Assembly: GCA_037043015.1 (NCBI GenBank)
Contig: CM073321.1
Span: 35,070,101 to 35,134,100, forward strand
DNA length: 64,000 nucleotides
Reading direction: 5' to 3'
Source of the DNA: Bryum argenteum
Lineage: Eukaryota; Streptophyta; Bryopsida; Bryales; Bryaceae
In this document: one piece after another, positions 20,511 to 31,349 of the stretch
How positions within the stretch are numbered: the first letter of the stretch is position 1
Layout: each line of letters begins with the position of its first letter
Notes under the pieces: model-generated
The model's input: the letters and a program-made list of their open reading frames with translations, nothing else
What the model was told of the DNA's origin: nothing
Databases searched by the model: none
Program-made: the position numbers and the translations under genes

Positions 20511-21400
20511 ATGACCCCGCGTCCCATATGTCCATTTATTGACGTAGAGATGATTGCATTATGGGATGTTGCCCTGCAAACAAATCATCGTTATTGGAAG
20601 ATGCGAAAGGCGGTTATGGATGGTGAGCGCCGACTACCTAAAGAATGGGGCTTACCTATCACGACATCGAGTGTTCGTAGATTCAGTCATCGATTGCGTT
20701 GTCGTGGACAAATATGGATTCCGCGCACGAAACTCTCTTGGACGCGTTTGATCCAATCTACTCATGATTCACCACTAGCAGGACATCCAGTCGTGAGAGG
20801 GTACGCGTGACTTGATTTTGCGTGAATATCGTGGCCAGGTTGACACAAGATGTTCGGAGATTTATGCGGGCGCAACGTGTGTGGAAAATCGAAGATTTGG
20901 CGGGGAGCGAAGCAAGGGTTGCTAAAACCTTTGCCAATTCCGCACGGATTTGACCGAGCTCTCCATTGATTTTATTACCGGATTGGCACCAAGCGTGATT
21001 GTACAAATATCATGGTTGTGACGGATCGTTTGTCCAAATCTATCATTTTTTGTGCCTATGAAGACAATTCGTGCACTTGATGTGGCTCACAAACTTTTAG
21101 AGCAAGTTTTTCAAGATCATGGATTGCCTGCAGCAATTGTGTCGGATCGTGGTAGTCAATTTGTTAGTCCGCTTTGGATGAAGTATGCAGATTGATGAAG
21201 ATTACGCGTCGGTTGTCGATGACTTTCCATCCGGAGACAGATGGTGCAACAGAGAGAGGGCGAATCAAGAGCTTGAAACATATCTTCGTATTTTCACGAC
21301 ATTTGAGCAAGAAGATTGGGCTTTTCGATTTGCCGATCGCGATGATGGCGTTGAATAATCGTGTGTCGCGATCTATATAGGTATACGCATTTTTTATGAC
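20511..21400 (+). pseudogene. Element C integrase N-terminus and core, heavily broken
   Basis: Short frames carry pieces of the zinc-binding region (about 20690-20900) and the core (LSIDFITGLAPS near 20960, VSDRGSQF near 21140, HPETDGATE near 21230, which would hold the catalytic Glu region). Frame changes occur about every 100-200 bp. The reverse copy has a similar but not identical pattern of breaks. Confidence 0.75.
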
Positions 21401-21487
21401 TCACGGTTATCGTCATTCGGTCATGAATATTACTATACCCGAGGAGGCGGGTTCTTCGTTGTCACCGGGCGGAAAAAGAACGCAAGC

Positions 21488-22063
21488 TTGTTGAGCATCA
21501 GCGTAATTCAAGTGAATCGGCAACAACGGCAATGGCCATTGCGCAAGAGACTCAAGAACGTCGTCAAATATCGACGCTTCGGTGGCGAGGATTTTCGTCC
21601 CGGTGATCGTGTGTGGTTGAAGTTGAAGAACATCAACACGTCCCGGCCAATCAAGAAGCTTGATTGGATTGCTCTTCCTTATCGTGTATTGGAGTGCGTA
21701 GGTACACATGCGGTTCGTTTGAATACAACGTCAGGTATTCATCCAGTTTTTCATGTGAGTTTAGTGAAGAAGGCAGCTGAGGATCCGTTGCCTTCCCAAC
21801 TACCTCATGATAATGAGCCCGGTGTTGTTTTGAGCAATCCCGCTTTCGAGGCATCTACTAGCGAGGACGAGTATGCTGTTGAAAGAGTGTTGCAACATCG
21901 ACGTCGTGGGCGCGGTTGGCAACTACTTGTAAAGTGGACAGGATGGCCGGAGCCTACTTGGGAACCAGTTTGCCAATTACAAAATGTCATGGCCTTAGAC
22001 GATTACGAGCGCTTGTTGCGCGCGTGCAATCTTGATATTCCTTGGGCACATTCTCTTGTATGA
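21488..22063 (+). pseudogene. Element C integrase C-terminus plus chromodomain
   Basis: This clean 191-residue frame contains the GPY/F-like part (FRPGDRVWLKLKNI, GIHPVFHVSLVKK). A chromodomain follows at about 21863-22030: YAVERVLQHRRRG, WQLLVKWTGW, PTWEP. The aromatic cage residues are present. The frame ends 47 bp before the 3' LTR. It is listed as a pseudogene only because it is cut off from its upstream frame. Confidence 0.85.
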
Positions 22064-22109
22064 CACTTGTTAATTCATCAGCACATGAGGAGGAGGAGGA
22101 GGAGGCATT

Positions 22110-22317
22110 TGTCATGGGCCAAGGCCTCGTTGATAAGCTCGGATGTTCACTCGCTATTAATTTTATAAATAGAACTTTGAAGAGAGCTAAAGTATAGCCT
22201 CGGCTGATTGAGCCAAGAGATTAGTATATAAGGGACTCTTATACATTGTAAACCTAAGTCTTGGATCAATATATTTCTTTTGTAGTTTTTGCTTGTTTTG
22301 ACAGCTAGACTCTTACA
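22110..22317 (+). repeat. Element C 3' LTR (forward copy)
   Basis: This 208-bp LTR carries A at 22243 where the 5' LTR has T. It also has a short private change (tttgaagagag instead of ttcggcagtag) absent from the other three C LTRs in the window. The TSD ACCAG follows at 22318-22322. Confidence 0.92.
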
Positions 22318-22322
22318 ACCAG

Positions 22323-23680
22323 GGACATTTCAGCGCCTCATGATGGACATCTTCAGAGATTTCCTTCGACACTTTCTAGAGGTGTTCATTGACGACTTCG
22401 CCGTCTTCGGCGCGAGGACGGATCACCTCAGCTACCTGCGAAGGACGTTCCAAAGATGCAGAGAGACAGGGCTGAAGTTGCATCCTGGTAAGTGTTTCTT
22501 GGTATGCTATCCGGCTGTTACTTGGGCATGTGGTCAGCCAGGACGGAATCCAAGTAGACATTGACAAGGTCAGGGCAATACTTGCGCTCGTGGCACCTAC
22601 GAACGTAAAGGAAGTACGTGGATTCTTGGGATGCGTGGGATACTACAGGTGTTTCATTCAGAGCTACGCACAACTGACAACCCCTCTCACAGAGCTGCTG
22701 AAGAAAGAGACGGAGTTCATCTGGACGGACAATCGGCAGGACGCTTTCAAAAAACTCAAGCTCAAGCTCACATCAGCACTCGTCCTATCAACGCCGGATT
22801 GGGACAAGCCATTCCACGTCACACTCGATGCATCCGGCTGGTGTGTAGGCGCAATCCTATGGCAGGCCGGAGACGACAAAAAGGAGTATCCGATCTACTA
22901 TGCAAGCCGGCAAATGAGTCCGGCCGAGCGTAAGTATACTACTATAGAGCGTGAAGCTTTGGCAATAGTGTATACTTGCAAGAAATTCCGGCATTACTTG
23001 CTTGGGTATCATGTAATTTTTCATACTGACCATGACTCGTTAAAATACTTGGTGAACAAGCCGGATCTGTCAGGACGGATTGCAAGGTGGATTCTCCTCC
23101 TCCAGGAGTTCGACTACGAGGTCAAGGTGAAAGCCGGCAAGGCCAACGTTAATGCCGACTTCCTCTCCAGACAGCGAGGCAAAGAAGCCGTCTCCGACCT
23201 CAGAGCAGAGTTTCCAGACGAGTTCTTGCAGGAGGACGGACTGATCAATGTCCACAGAATAGACGACGAACACCAGTCCGAATTTCAACAAACAATTGAC
23301 TTCCTCACCCAACAAAAGTACTCGGACGGAATGACAAGAGAAGAGAAGAGCGTATTCGTGCATCAAATGGCACCTTACACCATGATAGATGGCGTGTTGT
23401 TCAAAATGGGTGCAGATGAAGTGCTGAGGCGATGCGTAGAGAGCAGAGACAGGAGGACGGTGATTCGAGAGCTACATTCAGGACCGTCCGGGGGACATCT
23501 AGCAGCAGTGTCAACCATTGGCCGGATCCGACAGGCCGGATACTGGTGGCCGAGGCTACTACGGGACGTAAAGAAGTATGTATCCTGTTGCGACCAGTGC
23601 CAGCGTACGGGTGCACCCTCTTTCAAGAATCACTGGAAACTAACACCAATCATTCCGCTCGCACCATTCAAGAAGTGGGG
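22323..23680 (+). pseudogene. Family B RT C-terminus, RNase H and integrase N-terminus (forward copy)
   Basis: RT resumes with GTFQRLMMDIF and the active-site box VFIDDFAVFG. A one-base break lies near 22500. The frame then stays open through the RT thumb (GFLGCVGYYRCFI), RNase H (TLDASGWCVGAIL, HTDHDSLKYL, ANVNADFLSRQ) and the integrase zinc region (CCDQCQRTGAPSF). It stops being family B pol at 23680, just before the first catalytic Asp of integrase, where the tail of a reverse-oriented B LTR begins. Confidence 0.88.
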
Positions 23681-23803
23681 TGTCGGATGCCATGCATTTA
23701 CTTTATCTTCCCTTACACGTTTATTGGTGTAAAACCCGTGTTCAGGTGACTCGTGTATCGTTCCAGGAATTCTGTGAAGTGACCAAGACAAGTAGTGCTA
23801 AAA

Positions 23804-25288
23804 TGTCGCGACCCTAATTACTCCAACACATTTTTTTCTTAGTGAGCCTTACTTGGTAGCGGAATCCCGGCTCACTTAGTTGGTAGCAACCGGCCACGAC
23901 TTTGCTAACACTTGCATGTGCCCCACACACACAATGTTAGCACCATTCTAAGTCAAGGTGTCCAACCCACCTTGACTCCATAACTCATTATCCGGTACCC
24001 ATTACCCGGAACTCCCACCAACACATGGGCATGCCACTTGGTGGCACGGGGCGGCCTTCCACAAATGTCCAAGCTCCCAAGGGTGCTACTAATCACCCCC
24101 GGAGCTAACCGCCCTTATCCATTGTCCAACTTCCTACTAGTCCCCTTCCACTCTTGTTTCTCACCCCATTCGGGACTTTGCCGGAAATCCTCCCGGAATC
24201 CGGCACTAGTTTTCCCGGGGACTAGTTTGGAGCGGGACTCTTTCCAACCCAATGTTGCCGGATGCTCAAGAGCATCCCACAATGCCCAAGATGAAGGAGT
24301 GAGGCTTCCTTTCCATGCCTCACCTTCTTGAGCCATTCCCGGTCACTCCCGGGAACCGGCACTACTTATCACGGGGACTAACTTGGAGAGGGACACTTCC
24401 CAACCCCATGTTTAGAGATGCTCCAAAGCACTCTCTACTTTCCACAAGGTGCGGGAGTGAGCCCCCTCCCAAGCCTCACCCCTTGGAGCCACCCCGGCTC
24501 CTCAAGGCACCATGTGCAAGTGAGGAGGGAGACCACCCCTCCTCATAGTACTCTCTGGAGTCTTTGGTAGGCCCCCCCTCTTGTGTTGAGGGGCCTTCCG
24601 TGACACACTTTTGTTTTGGAAGACCACCCGTTTTTGCCTTAGTCTCAAAAACGGGCCGTATCTTCTTCACGGGCTAACTTGTAGCTCAGGTAACCAAATG
24701 GGACGTGCGAGCCCATTTTCGACATCTACTCTTTGAGTAGATGTCAATAGACTCCTCACTTGGCCCAGTTGGAGCTTTCATGTGGGAGCTATGCTCCTCT
24801 GAACATTCGGGAGTCCCGGGAGGCAGCAGTCCCGGAGTCCCGACGTCCCGATGCTTTGGAGAGCCATATCTCCCAAAGCATTGCTTTGCTCCTCACGAGC
24901 CTTAGCATTTTGGAAAGCTCTTGTTTAGAGCTTTCCAAAAACATGCAACATGCCGCCATCCAAGAAGGACGACATTTTGAGTCCCGAAAGGCAACACTCC
25001 CAAGTCCCGGAGTGTCCCGGAACGCGCTTCAGCTTTAGAGAGCCATATCTCATGACTCACAACTCTAAATTGCGCGTTCTTTGGACCCACGGGTGCGTGC
25101 TCAAACAAGGTTTCCAACCATGTAAGGCACACCACCCAGTTTGTGCCAAGCACGACACCATTGCGTGCTGTTTGCTCGGGACTCCCCTTGTTCACTTCAC
25201 CTTGTCTCTTGCCAAGCCCGGAACGTCACTCCCGGGGTCCTCTTGGCTCACCACGGTGTTCGGGCATCCTTTGGAAAGGGATGTGACA
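23804..25288 (-). mobile_element. Solo LTR of the chromovirus A family
   Basis: The 1,485-bp segment runs TGTCGCGACC...GATGTGACA and is flanked by a perfect TAAAA duplication (23799-23803, 25289-25293). Read on the minus strand its start resembles the chromovirus A LTR (CTCTCC...GGAGTGCCCGCAACACC-like) and it shares the atctact...agtagatgtc hairpin. It is much more diverged than the two A LTRs. The inverted family B LTR copy has the uninterrupted empty site at about 42438-42442. Confidence 0.88.
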
Positions 25289-25429
25289 TAAAACAACCAA
25301 ACCCACAAACGTTTCTAGTACCAACTTATGTTTTAGCCTTGCATGGCAAGGGTATCCCTTTGCAAGAGGGGATGCACAAAGACTCTTTCCCTTATGTTTG
25401 CCGTGGCGGAAACTTCCACACTTAGACTC

Positions 25430-26175
25430 TTCCCACACACACACACACTAAGGCACACATTACGTCCTCACAACTAATCCGTCCTATCCGTCCGAACTAG
25501 CAGGTCACGCAGGCCGTCCTGGTTACTCTATCACACTTACTACAATGACAGACTCCAAGAACTCTGAATCCGGCTAGAAGACATCTACACGTATTTTGGT
25601 GACGTACTGTGCTTGATCAGTCCTCTGAGACTACAGAGGAACCCAAGTCTATGGCAGCTTGAGGTCGGATTAGAATCCGGCCTCCCACACTCTACTCCCA
25701 GACCCTCCCAGACCGTAAGTGTTTACCACAGCAGTTTCCCTCTCTCAGACACCTAGACCAGTTCAAGACACAAGGCACTCAAGAATACGCCCAACCCGAC
25801 TTCAACTCCACAGAAACGATCTAACAAAGAAACCGGATTCCTAACTCCCAACTCATAACCCAACACAGTAGATCCGACTTTCCAAGCACTCAACTGAACA
25901 GGAGACAGGGAACTGATCACACCGAATATACGCGTAAGAAGGTTCGATTAACACTCAAGCAAGGAATGAATGTTTTAGGTGGCAAAAGTTCCACCTATAA
26001 GTACTTCTAAGTCAACAACTTAGATACCTAACTGGATTGCGGCGCCGGCCTACAAGGCCTACTCCTCAAAAAGCGGCACGCATTCCCAAAAAGAAAATAC
26101 TATACTGGCCTAGGACGGATCTCAATCCGACCTCCTAACCCTGGCCGTCCTTTGACTGCCGACCTCTAATACGTC
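25430..26175. other. Non-coding distal part of the family B LTR
   Basis: This stretch is the U5-side of the LTR, with a short (CA)n run near 25433-25449 and small inverted motifs such as tcggattagaatccgg near 25668. It matches 41580-42300 in reverse. I see no separate gene. Confidence 0.6.
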
Positions 26176-28083
26176 CTACCTCCTCCTTCGCGAACTAACC
26201 CCGTGTTTCGGCCGCTTCAATGGCGTAGCTGCGTTACGTCCTGCCTTTACTCTCTTGCCCCTATCGGTTATCACGTACTCGTCCTCGCTGGAGTTGGTCT
26301 CGTCCCCGCTCTTCAGCACTTCTTCTTCGGAGTGCTCGAGACCAATGTCGTCAAGCTTCTGGGCTCCAGGAGACTTCTCGTATTCCTCGGCCGAAAGATT
26401 TCGCTTCGCGGTTCGAGTATTTTTAGCCGGAGAGTCTGCTGGGACGGGTGCGTCTCCCTCCGTCTTCACCTTCGCCTTGCCCTTTGTGTCGGTCGGACTG
26501 GAGGGTCCAGCATCCGTCCTCTCCATCTTAATTGGATCCGGCCTTGGAGTCTTGGCCGGAGTAGAAGTGAAAGACGGCATGACTACCCCCTTCATCTGCT
26601 CCCGGACGGCGTCGAGCAGCACCTTGACCTCGGCGTTGCTCTTCTCAACCTTCGCGGCGTACGTCTTCGCTGCCAAGAGAAACTTTCTGAAAGTTTCCGC
26701 CTTGAACACCTCCGACTCCAGGATTCCGGCCTCGTACAGGTTCGCCTTCTGTAGTACCTCGGCCGGAGTCTCGCAGATCTCGACGAGCTTTACGACCTGC
26801 TCGTTCGCTGTGATTACGGCCTGCCGTCCGACCAGGAGTTCTTCCTCCCTTCTTCTGACCGTCTCGCCAAGACGTCTATTCTCCAGGATTAGCTTCGTCA
26901 CTTGCTTCTCCATCTGTCGGAACTGCTCCTCGTCTGGCTTGGAGTCCCACTTCTGCTTCACCTCCAGCAACGTCTGCACCCCAAACTCTTTGCATAGCTT
27001 CGACAGTAGCTGTTTGTAGAAGAAATACTAGCACCTGGCTTCCGTGAAGTGGTGCCATGCTCGCCTCATGGGATCTGGGTGGTTGGCGGACGGACTGAGA
27101 GGTAGGGGAAGTCTGGGGTCGTTCGGGTTCATGGGGTTCTCCCAGTCGGCCGTAACTTCCCCTTCATCCACCGGCCTCGAAGGCTGTCCTCTCTCAGTCT
27201 GAGTTCCGGCCTCCGTCGGGTTTGTAGGAGGGGACGGGGACGGAAGGATGATTACATCTGGACCCGTACGCGGTGGGGTTGCCTCTGGAGCCGGCTCTTC
27301 TGGCTTGTCCGGTTGGACGTCCCCATCGTCTGATCCGTCCTCGTCCTCCTCCTTGTCCGAGTACACGGCCTTGCTGTCCGCGCTCTCCTCCGACTCGAAC
27401 ACTCCGTTGTTTTGCGGTGATAGCGCAATCTCGTAGTTTGTCTCCTCCTCCGTCAGCACCTCCTCCTTCTTGTACAGGTTGTAAAGGAAAGGAGTAGTAG
27501 GGCTAGGACGGGTTTTACCTACATTATCCGCGAGCCGGGCAACCAGGTGGCGGATGATCATTCCCCAGTCGACCTCCCGTTCGCGGCGCAGGGACCCCAG
27601 GACGGTGTTGGCGAGCCGGACGAGTATGCGATGCTGCTTCTCCCCGTGGATAATCGGCGCCAAAAACTTGATGATGGCGCGCTCCCTCGGATCCTTGCAA
27701 TCCTCCACCGAGTAGCCTTTGTTCTTGTGCGGTCTCCCGTGGAACGCCTTCTTCGCCCATTTGTGTTTCCGGCCGCACAACCCTACTGCACTGTTTACGG
27801 TCAGGCCGTAAACAGCTCTCCAGTGGTCGGCCTTCCAGGAAGCCGGCTTCCCTCTGACCATCCCTTCGAATTGATTTGGCACGCCGACCTTGATCTCGCT
27901 CACCATCTCCGCGTCGCGCAAACCCCAGGGCGTGTCCAGCAGGCCGGCTAGTCCCATCTTCTCGAGATCCTCCGTCAAGGACTTCTTCTCGTCCTCATCG
28001 ATCGGAATGCACGGTGATACTAACTTGATGGAGATCTTCAGCTCCTCCTGCGCCTGAGCGGAAGCGGACGCCATTCCTGCCAT
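26176..28083 (-). pseudogene. ORF inside the family B LTR (reverse copy), one internal TAG
   Basis: The minus-strand reading starts at ATG 28083 (MAGMASASAQAQEELK) and runs about 635 codons to RRRR-stop. A single in-frame TAG follows EARC near 27030, where the other copy has CAG (Gln). Residues 1-200 form a conserved block (NKGYSVEDC, then IIKFLAPIIHG). Then comes an acidic, Pro-rich middle, a coiled-coil-like segment (QMEKQVTKLILENRR), and a Lys/Arg-rich tail with RPKHGVSSRRRR. I do not recognise the family; it may be a gag-like or accessory protein. A TATA box 171 bp upstream could drive it. Confidence 0.65.
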
Positions 28084-28247
28084 GGGAAAGAAGTGCGAGA
28101 GAAAATACAAAGTGGCCGGGCTGAGATCGGCCAGTGGGCCGGATCGGAACTAAGGGACGGAAAGCAGAAGACGGAAGGCAGGGGCGCAAGAAAACAAAAG
28201 GCGCAGAAAGCGAGGAGGCAGGTGACGGCAAGGGCGGACGGGTGGCC

Positions 28248-28254
28248 TTTTATA
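28248..28254 (-). promoter_or_regulatory. TATA box of the family B LTR (reverse copy)
   Basis: TATAAAA on the minus strand lies 171 bp before the ORF start at 28083. The same box is at 39452-39458 (171 bp before ATG 39623) and, as TATAAA, at 55285-55290 (188 bp before the ATG at 55473). Confidence 0.7.
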
Positions 28255-28621
28255 GAGGGAGCCGGAGTTAAGTCCGACCATCATGACTCGTTCCGCCGCC
28301 ATCATTGCCATCTCCGTACGGAGTCGCCTTCTAGATTTCTCGCCATTATTAAATTCTTCGCCACTTCTTCCTTCCGCCGCCGTCATAACTCTCATTCCGG
28401 CCTCTGACAGCACGTCCTAGCCGTACGGTGAGAGAGTACGGATTGGCAAATCCCTCTTTACTAACACAAACTAGATTTTAACTAATACACTTATTTGTAA
28501 AGACGTAATTGCCTTATAGTATACGGCCTAGCACATACGTAGGTCGGATTCTAGACTCTATACTTATTCTTAATGCGCATTAGAACTTAATGGCCAAAAA
28601 TCGAAAAAGCAGGGTCCGACA

Positions 28622-28802
28622 TTACCCCCTTTTCAATTGTGAAGCGTCCTCGCGAACACTTAGCCGTATTCCGAACTTCCGTCCGAAAAATCTTCTGGAT
28701 TGTACTTCTTGACCCTCGATCCATTCACCCTCGTGTCCAGACTGTTTCCGCCTAGATCGGCCAAGTGTAAGGAACCGTTTGCGTAGACGTCCTGCACTTG
28801 GT
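28622..28802 (-). pseudogene. Family B pol C-terminal tail and purine tract (reverse copy)
   Basis: The minus-strand reading VQDVYANGSLHLADLGG... continues the integrase C-terminal tail after a 205-bp insertion and ends ...FSDGSSEYG. About 30 bp later the purine tract AAAAGGGGG abuts the LTR at 28621. This is the normal internal-to-3'-LTR junction. Confidence 0.75.
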
Positions 28803-29007
28803 CCCTCATCAATGAGTCAAAACATTCAAGGGTTAAGATCTTTCCCAACACCTTTCTAGTTGAAAGATTTTTGATTCAAATAAGTTTGGTATTGGATTTG
28901 TAATGATGTTTCTACAATTAAAATTTCCTAGTGTAAAGGTGTACCTGAGATGAAGATAAACATCTTTGTAGTTCGTGATTATTTCATTGCAATAAGTCTA
29001 GTGGTAG
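28803..29007. mobile_element. 205-bp insertion with 28-bp direct repeats in the integrase tail
   Basis: The AT-rich insert lies between two copies of a 28-bp sequence (28775-28802 and 29008-29035, one mismatch) that should occur once in the integrase coding region. A target duplication of this length fits SINE/LINE-like insertion or a repair event. Part of the insert (agatgaag...aactac...cttattgcaat) resembles 42775-42835, so it belongs to a dispersed repeat. Confidence 0.6.
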
Positions 29008-31135
29008 CCGTTTGCGTAGGCGTCCTGCACTTGGTATGGTCCCATCCACCTCGTGTAAATCTTGCCCGGAAACTCCTTATGGCGGTTGTCATACAACAGT
29101 ACGAGCCCTCCCGGTCGGATATTGTGATCCTTCGGAATCCGGCCGTCATGGACGGCCTTGCGCTTTGCCTGGACTATGTGGGTTTGTTCCAAGGCTTCCC
29201 TCTTTGCTTCTTCGAGATCTTCAATTGCCAGCAGTCTCGTTTCCGGATTCTCAACCCGGAAGCCGGATCGTGTTGCTAGCAATCTGTATGTCTCCACCTC
29301 CATTTCTATGCCATGCAGCACTTCATGTCCAAACACGAGAAAATATGGCGACTTACCAGTCGTCTTTTTCTCGACTGTATTGTAGGCGTGTACTGCCGAA
29401 GGCAGCTTCTGGTCCCAATCCGTCTTGTGGGCGGAAACCATCTTGTTCAACATCTTGCCCACAATGCCGTTTGCACGCTCCGTGAGGCCGTTTGCTCGTG
29501 GGTTGTACGGAGTCATCTTCCGATGCTTTATGTAGTATTTCTCCGTTATGTTTTTAATGACATCGTTGAGGAAGTGGAGTCCAGGATCACTTATCAGCTC
29601 GAGCGGTGCTCCAAAGCGCATCATGATGTTCTCAAAGAGGAACTGAGCAGCCGTCCTTGCGTCATTCCGTCCTGTTGCCTTTGCCTCCACCCATTTTGTT
29701 GCGTAATCCGTGGCCAGAATAATATATCCCCTTTTGCAAATTGTGACCGGGCTGATGGGGCCGATGAAGTCAATGCCCCACTTCTCAACTGGTGTGAGCA
29801 GAATGATTGGTGTTAGCGGCCGGTGATTCTTGAAAGAGGGTGCACCGGTACGCTGGCACTGGTCGCAACAGGATACATACTTCTTTACGTCCCGTAGTAG
29901 CCTCGGCCACCAGTATCCGGCCTGTCGGATCCGGCCAATGGTTGACACTGCTGCTAGATGTCCCCCGGACGGTCCTGAATGTAGCTCTCGAATCACCGTC
30001 CTCCTGTCTCTGCTCTCTACGCATCGCCTCAGCACTTCATCTGCACCCATTTTGAACAACACGCCATCTATCATGGTGTAAGGTGCCATTTGATGCACGA
30101 ATACGCTCTTCTCTTCTCTTGTCATTCCGTCCGAGTACTTTTGTTGGGTGAGGAAGTCAATTGTTTGTTGAAATTCGGACTGGTGTTCGTCGTCTATTCT
30201 GTGGACATTGATCAGTCCGTCCTCCTGCAAGAACTCGTCTGGAAACTCTGCTCTGAGGTCGGAGACGGCTTCTTTGCCTCGCTGTCTGGAGAGGAAGTCG
30301 GCATTAACGTTGGCCTTGCCGGCTTTCACCTTGACCTCGTAGTCGAACTCCTGGAGGAGGAGAATCCACCTTGCAATCCGTCCTGACAGATCCGGCTTGT
30401 TCACCAAGTATTTTAACGAGTCATGGTCAGTATGAAAAATTACATGATACCCAAGCAAGTAATGCCGGAATTTCTTGCAAGTATACACTATTGCCAAAGC
30501 TTCACGCTCTATAGTAGTATACTTACGCTCGGCCGGACTCATTTGCCGGCTTGCATAGTAGATCGGATACTCCTTTTTGTCGTCTCCGGCCTGCCATAGG
30601 ATTGCGCCTACACACCAGCCGGATGCATCGAGTGTGACGTGGAATGGCTTGTCCCAATCCGGCGTTGATAGGACGAGTGCTGATGTGAGCTTGAGCTTGA
30701 GTTTTTTGAAAGCGTCCTGCCGATTGTCCGTCCAGATGAACTCCGTCTCTTTCTTCAGCAGCTCTGTGAGAGGGGTTGTCAGTTGTGCGTAGCTCTGAAT
30801 GAAACACCTGTAGTATCCCACGCATCCCAAGAATCCACGTACTTCCTTTACGTTCGTAGGTGCCACGAGCGCAAGTATTGCCCTGACCTTGTCAATGTCT
30901 ACTTGGATTCCGTCCTGGCTGACCACATGCCCAAGTAACAGGCCGGATAGCATACCGAAGAAACACTTACCAGGATGCAACTTCAGCCCTGTCTCTCTGC
31001 ATCTTTGGAACGTCCTTCGCAGGTAGCTGAGGTGATCCGTCCTCGCGCTGAAGACGGCGAAGTCGTCAATGAACACCTCTAGAAAGTGTCGAAGGAAATC
31101 TCTGAAGATGTCCATCATGAGGCGCTGAAATGTCC
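29008..31135 (-). pseudogene. Family B RT C-terminus, RNase H and integrase (reverse copy)
   Basis: This is one long open frame of about 710 codons. RT box VFIDDFAVFSARTD is followed by thumb, RNase H (TLDASGWCVGAIL, FHTDHDSLKYL) and integrase. The integrase has its zinc part (CCDQCQRTGAP) and a full core with first Asp in KWGIDFIGPIS, second in LISDPGLHFLNDV, and Glu in NPRANGLTERANG. The C-terminal tail ends at the 205-bp insertion. This piece is uninterrupted but is separated from its N-terminal half by element C, so no complete polyprotein can be made. Confidence 0.9.
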
Positions 31136-31140
31136 CTGGT

Positions 31141-31349
31141 TGTAAGAGTCTAGCTGTCAAAACAAGCAAAAACTACAAAAGAAATATATTGATCCAAGAC
31201 TTAGGTTTACAATGTATAAGAGTCCCTTATATACTAATCTCTTGGCTCAACTGCCGAGGCTATACTTTAGCTCTACTGCCGAAGTTCTATTTATAAAATT
31301 AATAGCGAGTGAACATCCGAGCTTATCAACGAGGCCTTGGCCCATGACA
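31141..31349 (-). repeat. Element C 3' LTR (reverse copy)
   Basis: This 209-bp LTR differs from its 5' partner at 36280-36488 by one base seen by eye (31215 versus 36354). That base shows the same state as the forward 3' LTR. The purine tract (complement of CCTCCTCCTCC at 31353-31370) adjoins it. Confidence 0.9.

Larger units (their letters stand above)
16954..22317 (+). mobile_element. Chromovirus C (Tcn1/Tf1-like), nested in family B (forward copy)
   Basis: The LTRs at 16954-17162 and 22110-22317 start TGTCATGGGCC and end GACTCTTACA. The element is flanked by a perfect ACCAG duplication (16949-16953, 22318-22322) that splits the family B RT exactly. Domains in order are gag with CCHC, protease, RT, RNase H, integrase, chromodomain. 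RT residues such as AYIDDVVIYSD resemble fungal-type chromoviruses (Tcn1, Tf1/sushi) more than seed-plant ones. A purine tract of GAGGAGG repeats (22087-22105) precedes the 3' LTR. Several frame breaks make this copy defective. Confidence 0.92.
23681..28621 (-). mobile_element. Family B long LTR (reverse), containing an ORF and a nested solo LTR
   Basis: On the minus strand this unit begins TGTCGGACCC at 28621, directly after a purine tract (AAAAGGGGGTAA), and ends GGCATCCGACA at 23681. The termini TGTCGG/CCGACA mirror each other. Without the solo LTR (23804-25288) and one target copy it is about 3.45 kb. It holds a TATA box and, 171 bp downstream, a coding region of about 630 codons. A second copy (39415-42560) and a shortened third (54916-55912) have the same layout. 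An alternative is a short LTR followed by a gag-type ORF from a tandem element, but no second LTR end was found inside. Confidence 0.6.

Noticed and set aside
22631..22933. Extra ORFs inside family B RNase H and integrase
   Set aside because: They are in alternative frames of a region where the pol frame is intact and carries all family motifs.
25433..25449. (CA)n microsatellite as a marker or Z-DNA site
   Set aside because: It is short and simply part of the family B LTR; the reverse complement run is at 42282-42296.
26203..27019. Plus-strand ORFs of 183 and 254 codons
   Set aside because: They are antisense shadows of the GC-rich LTR ORF and are Ser/Leu/Arg-rich without domains.
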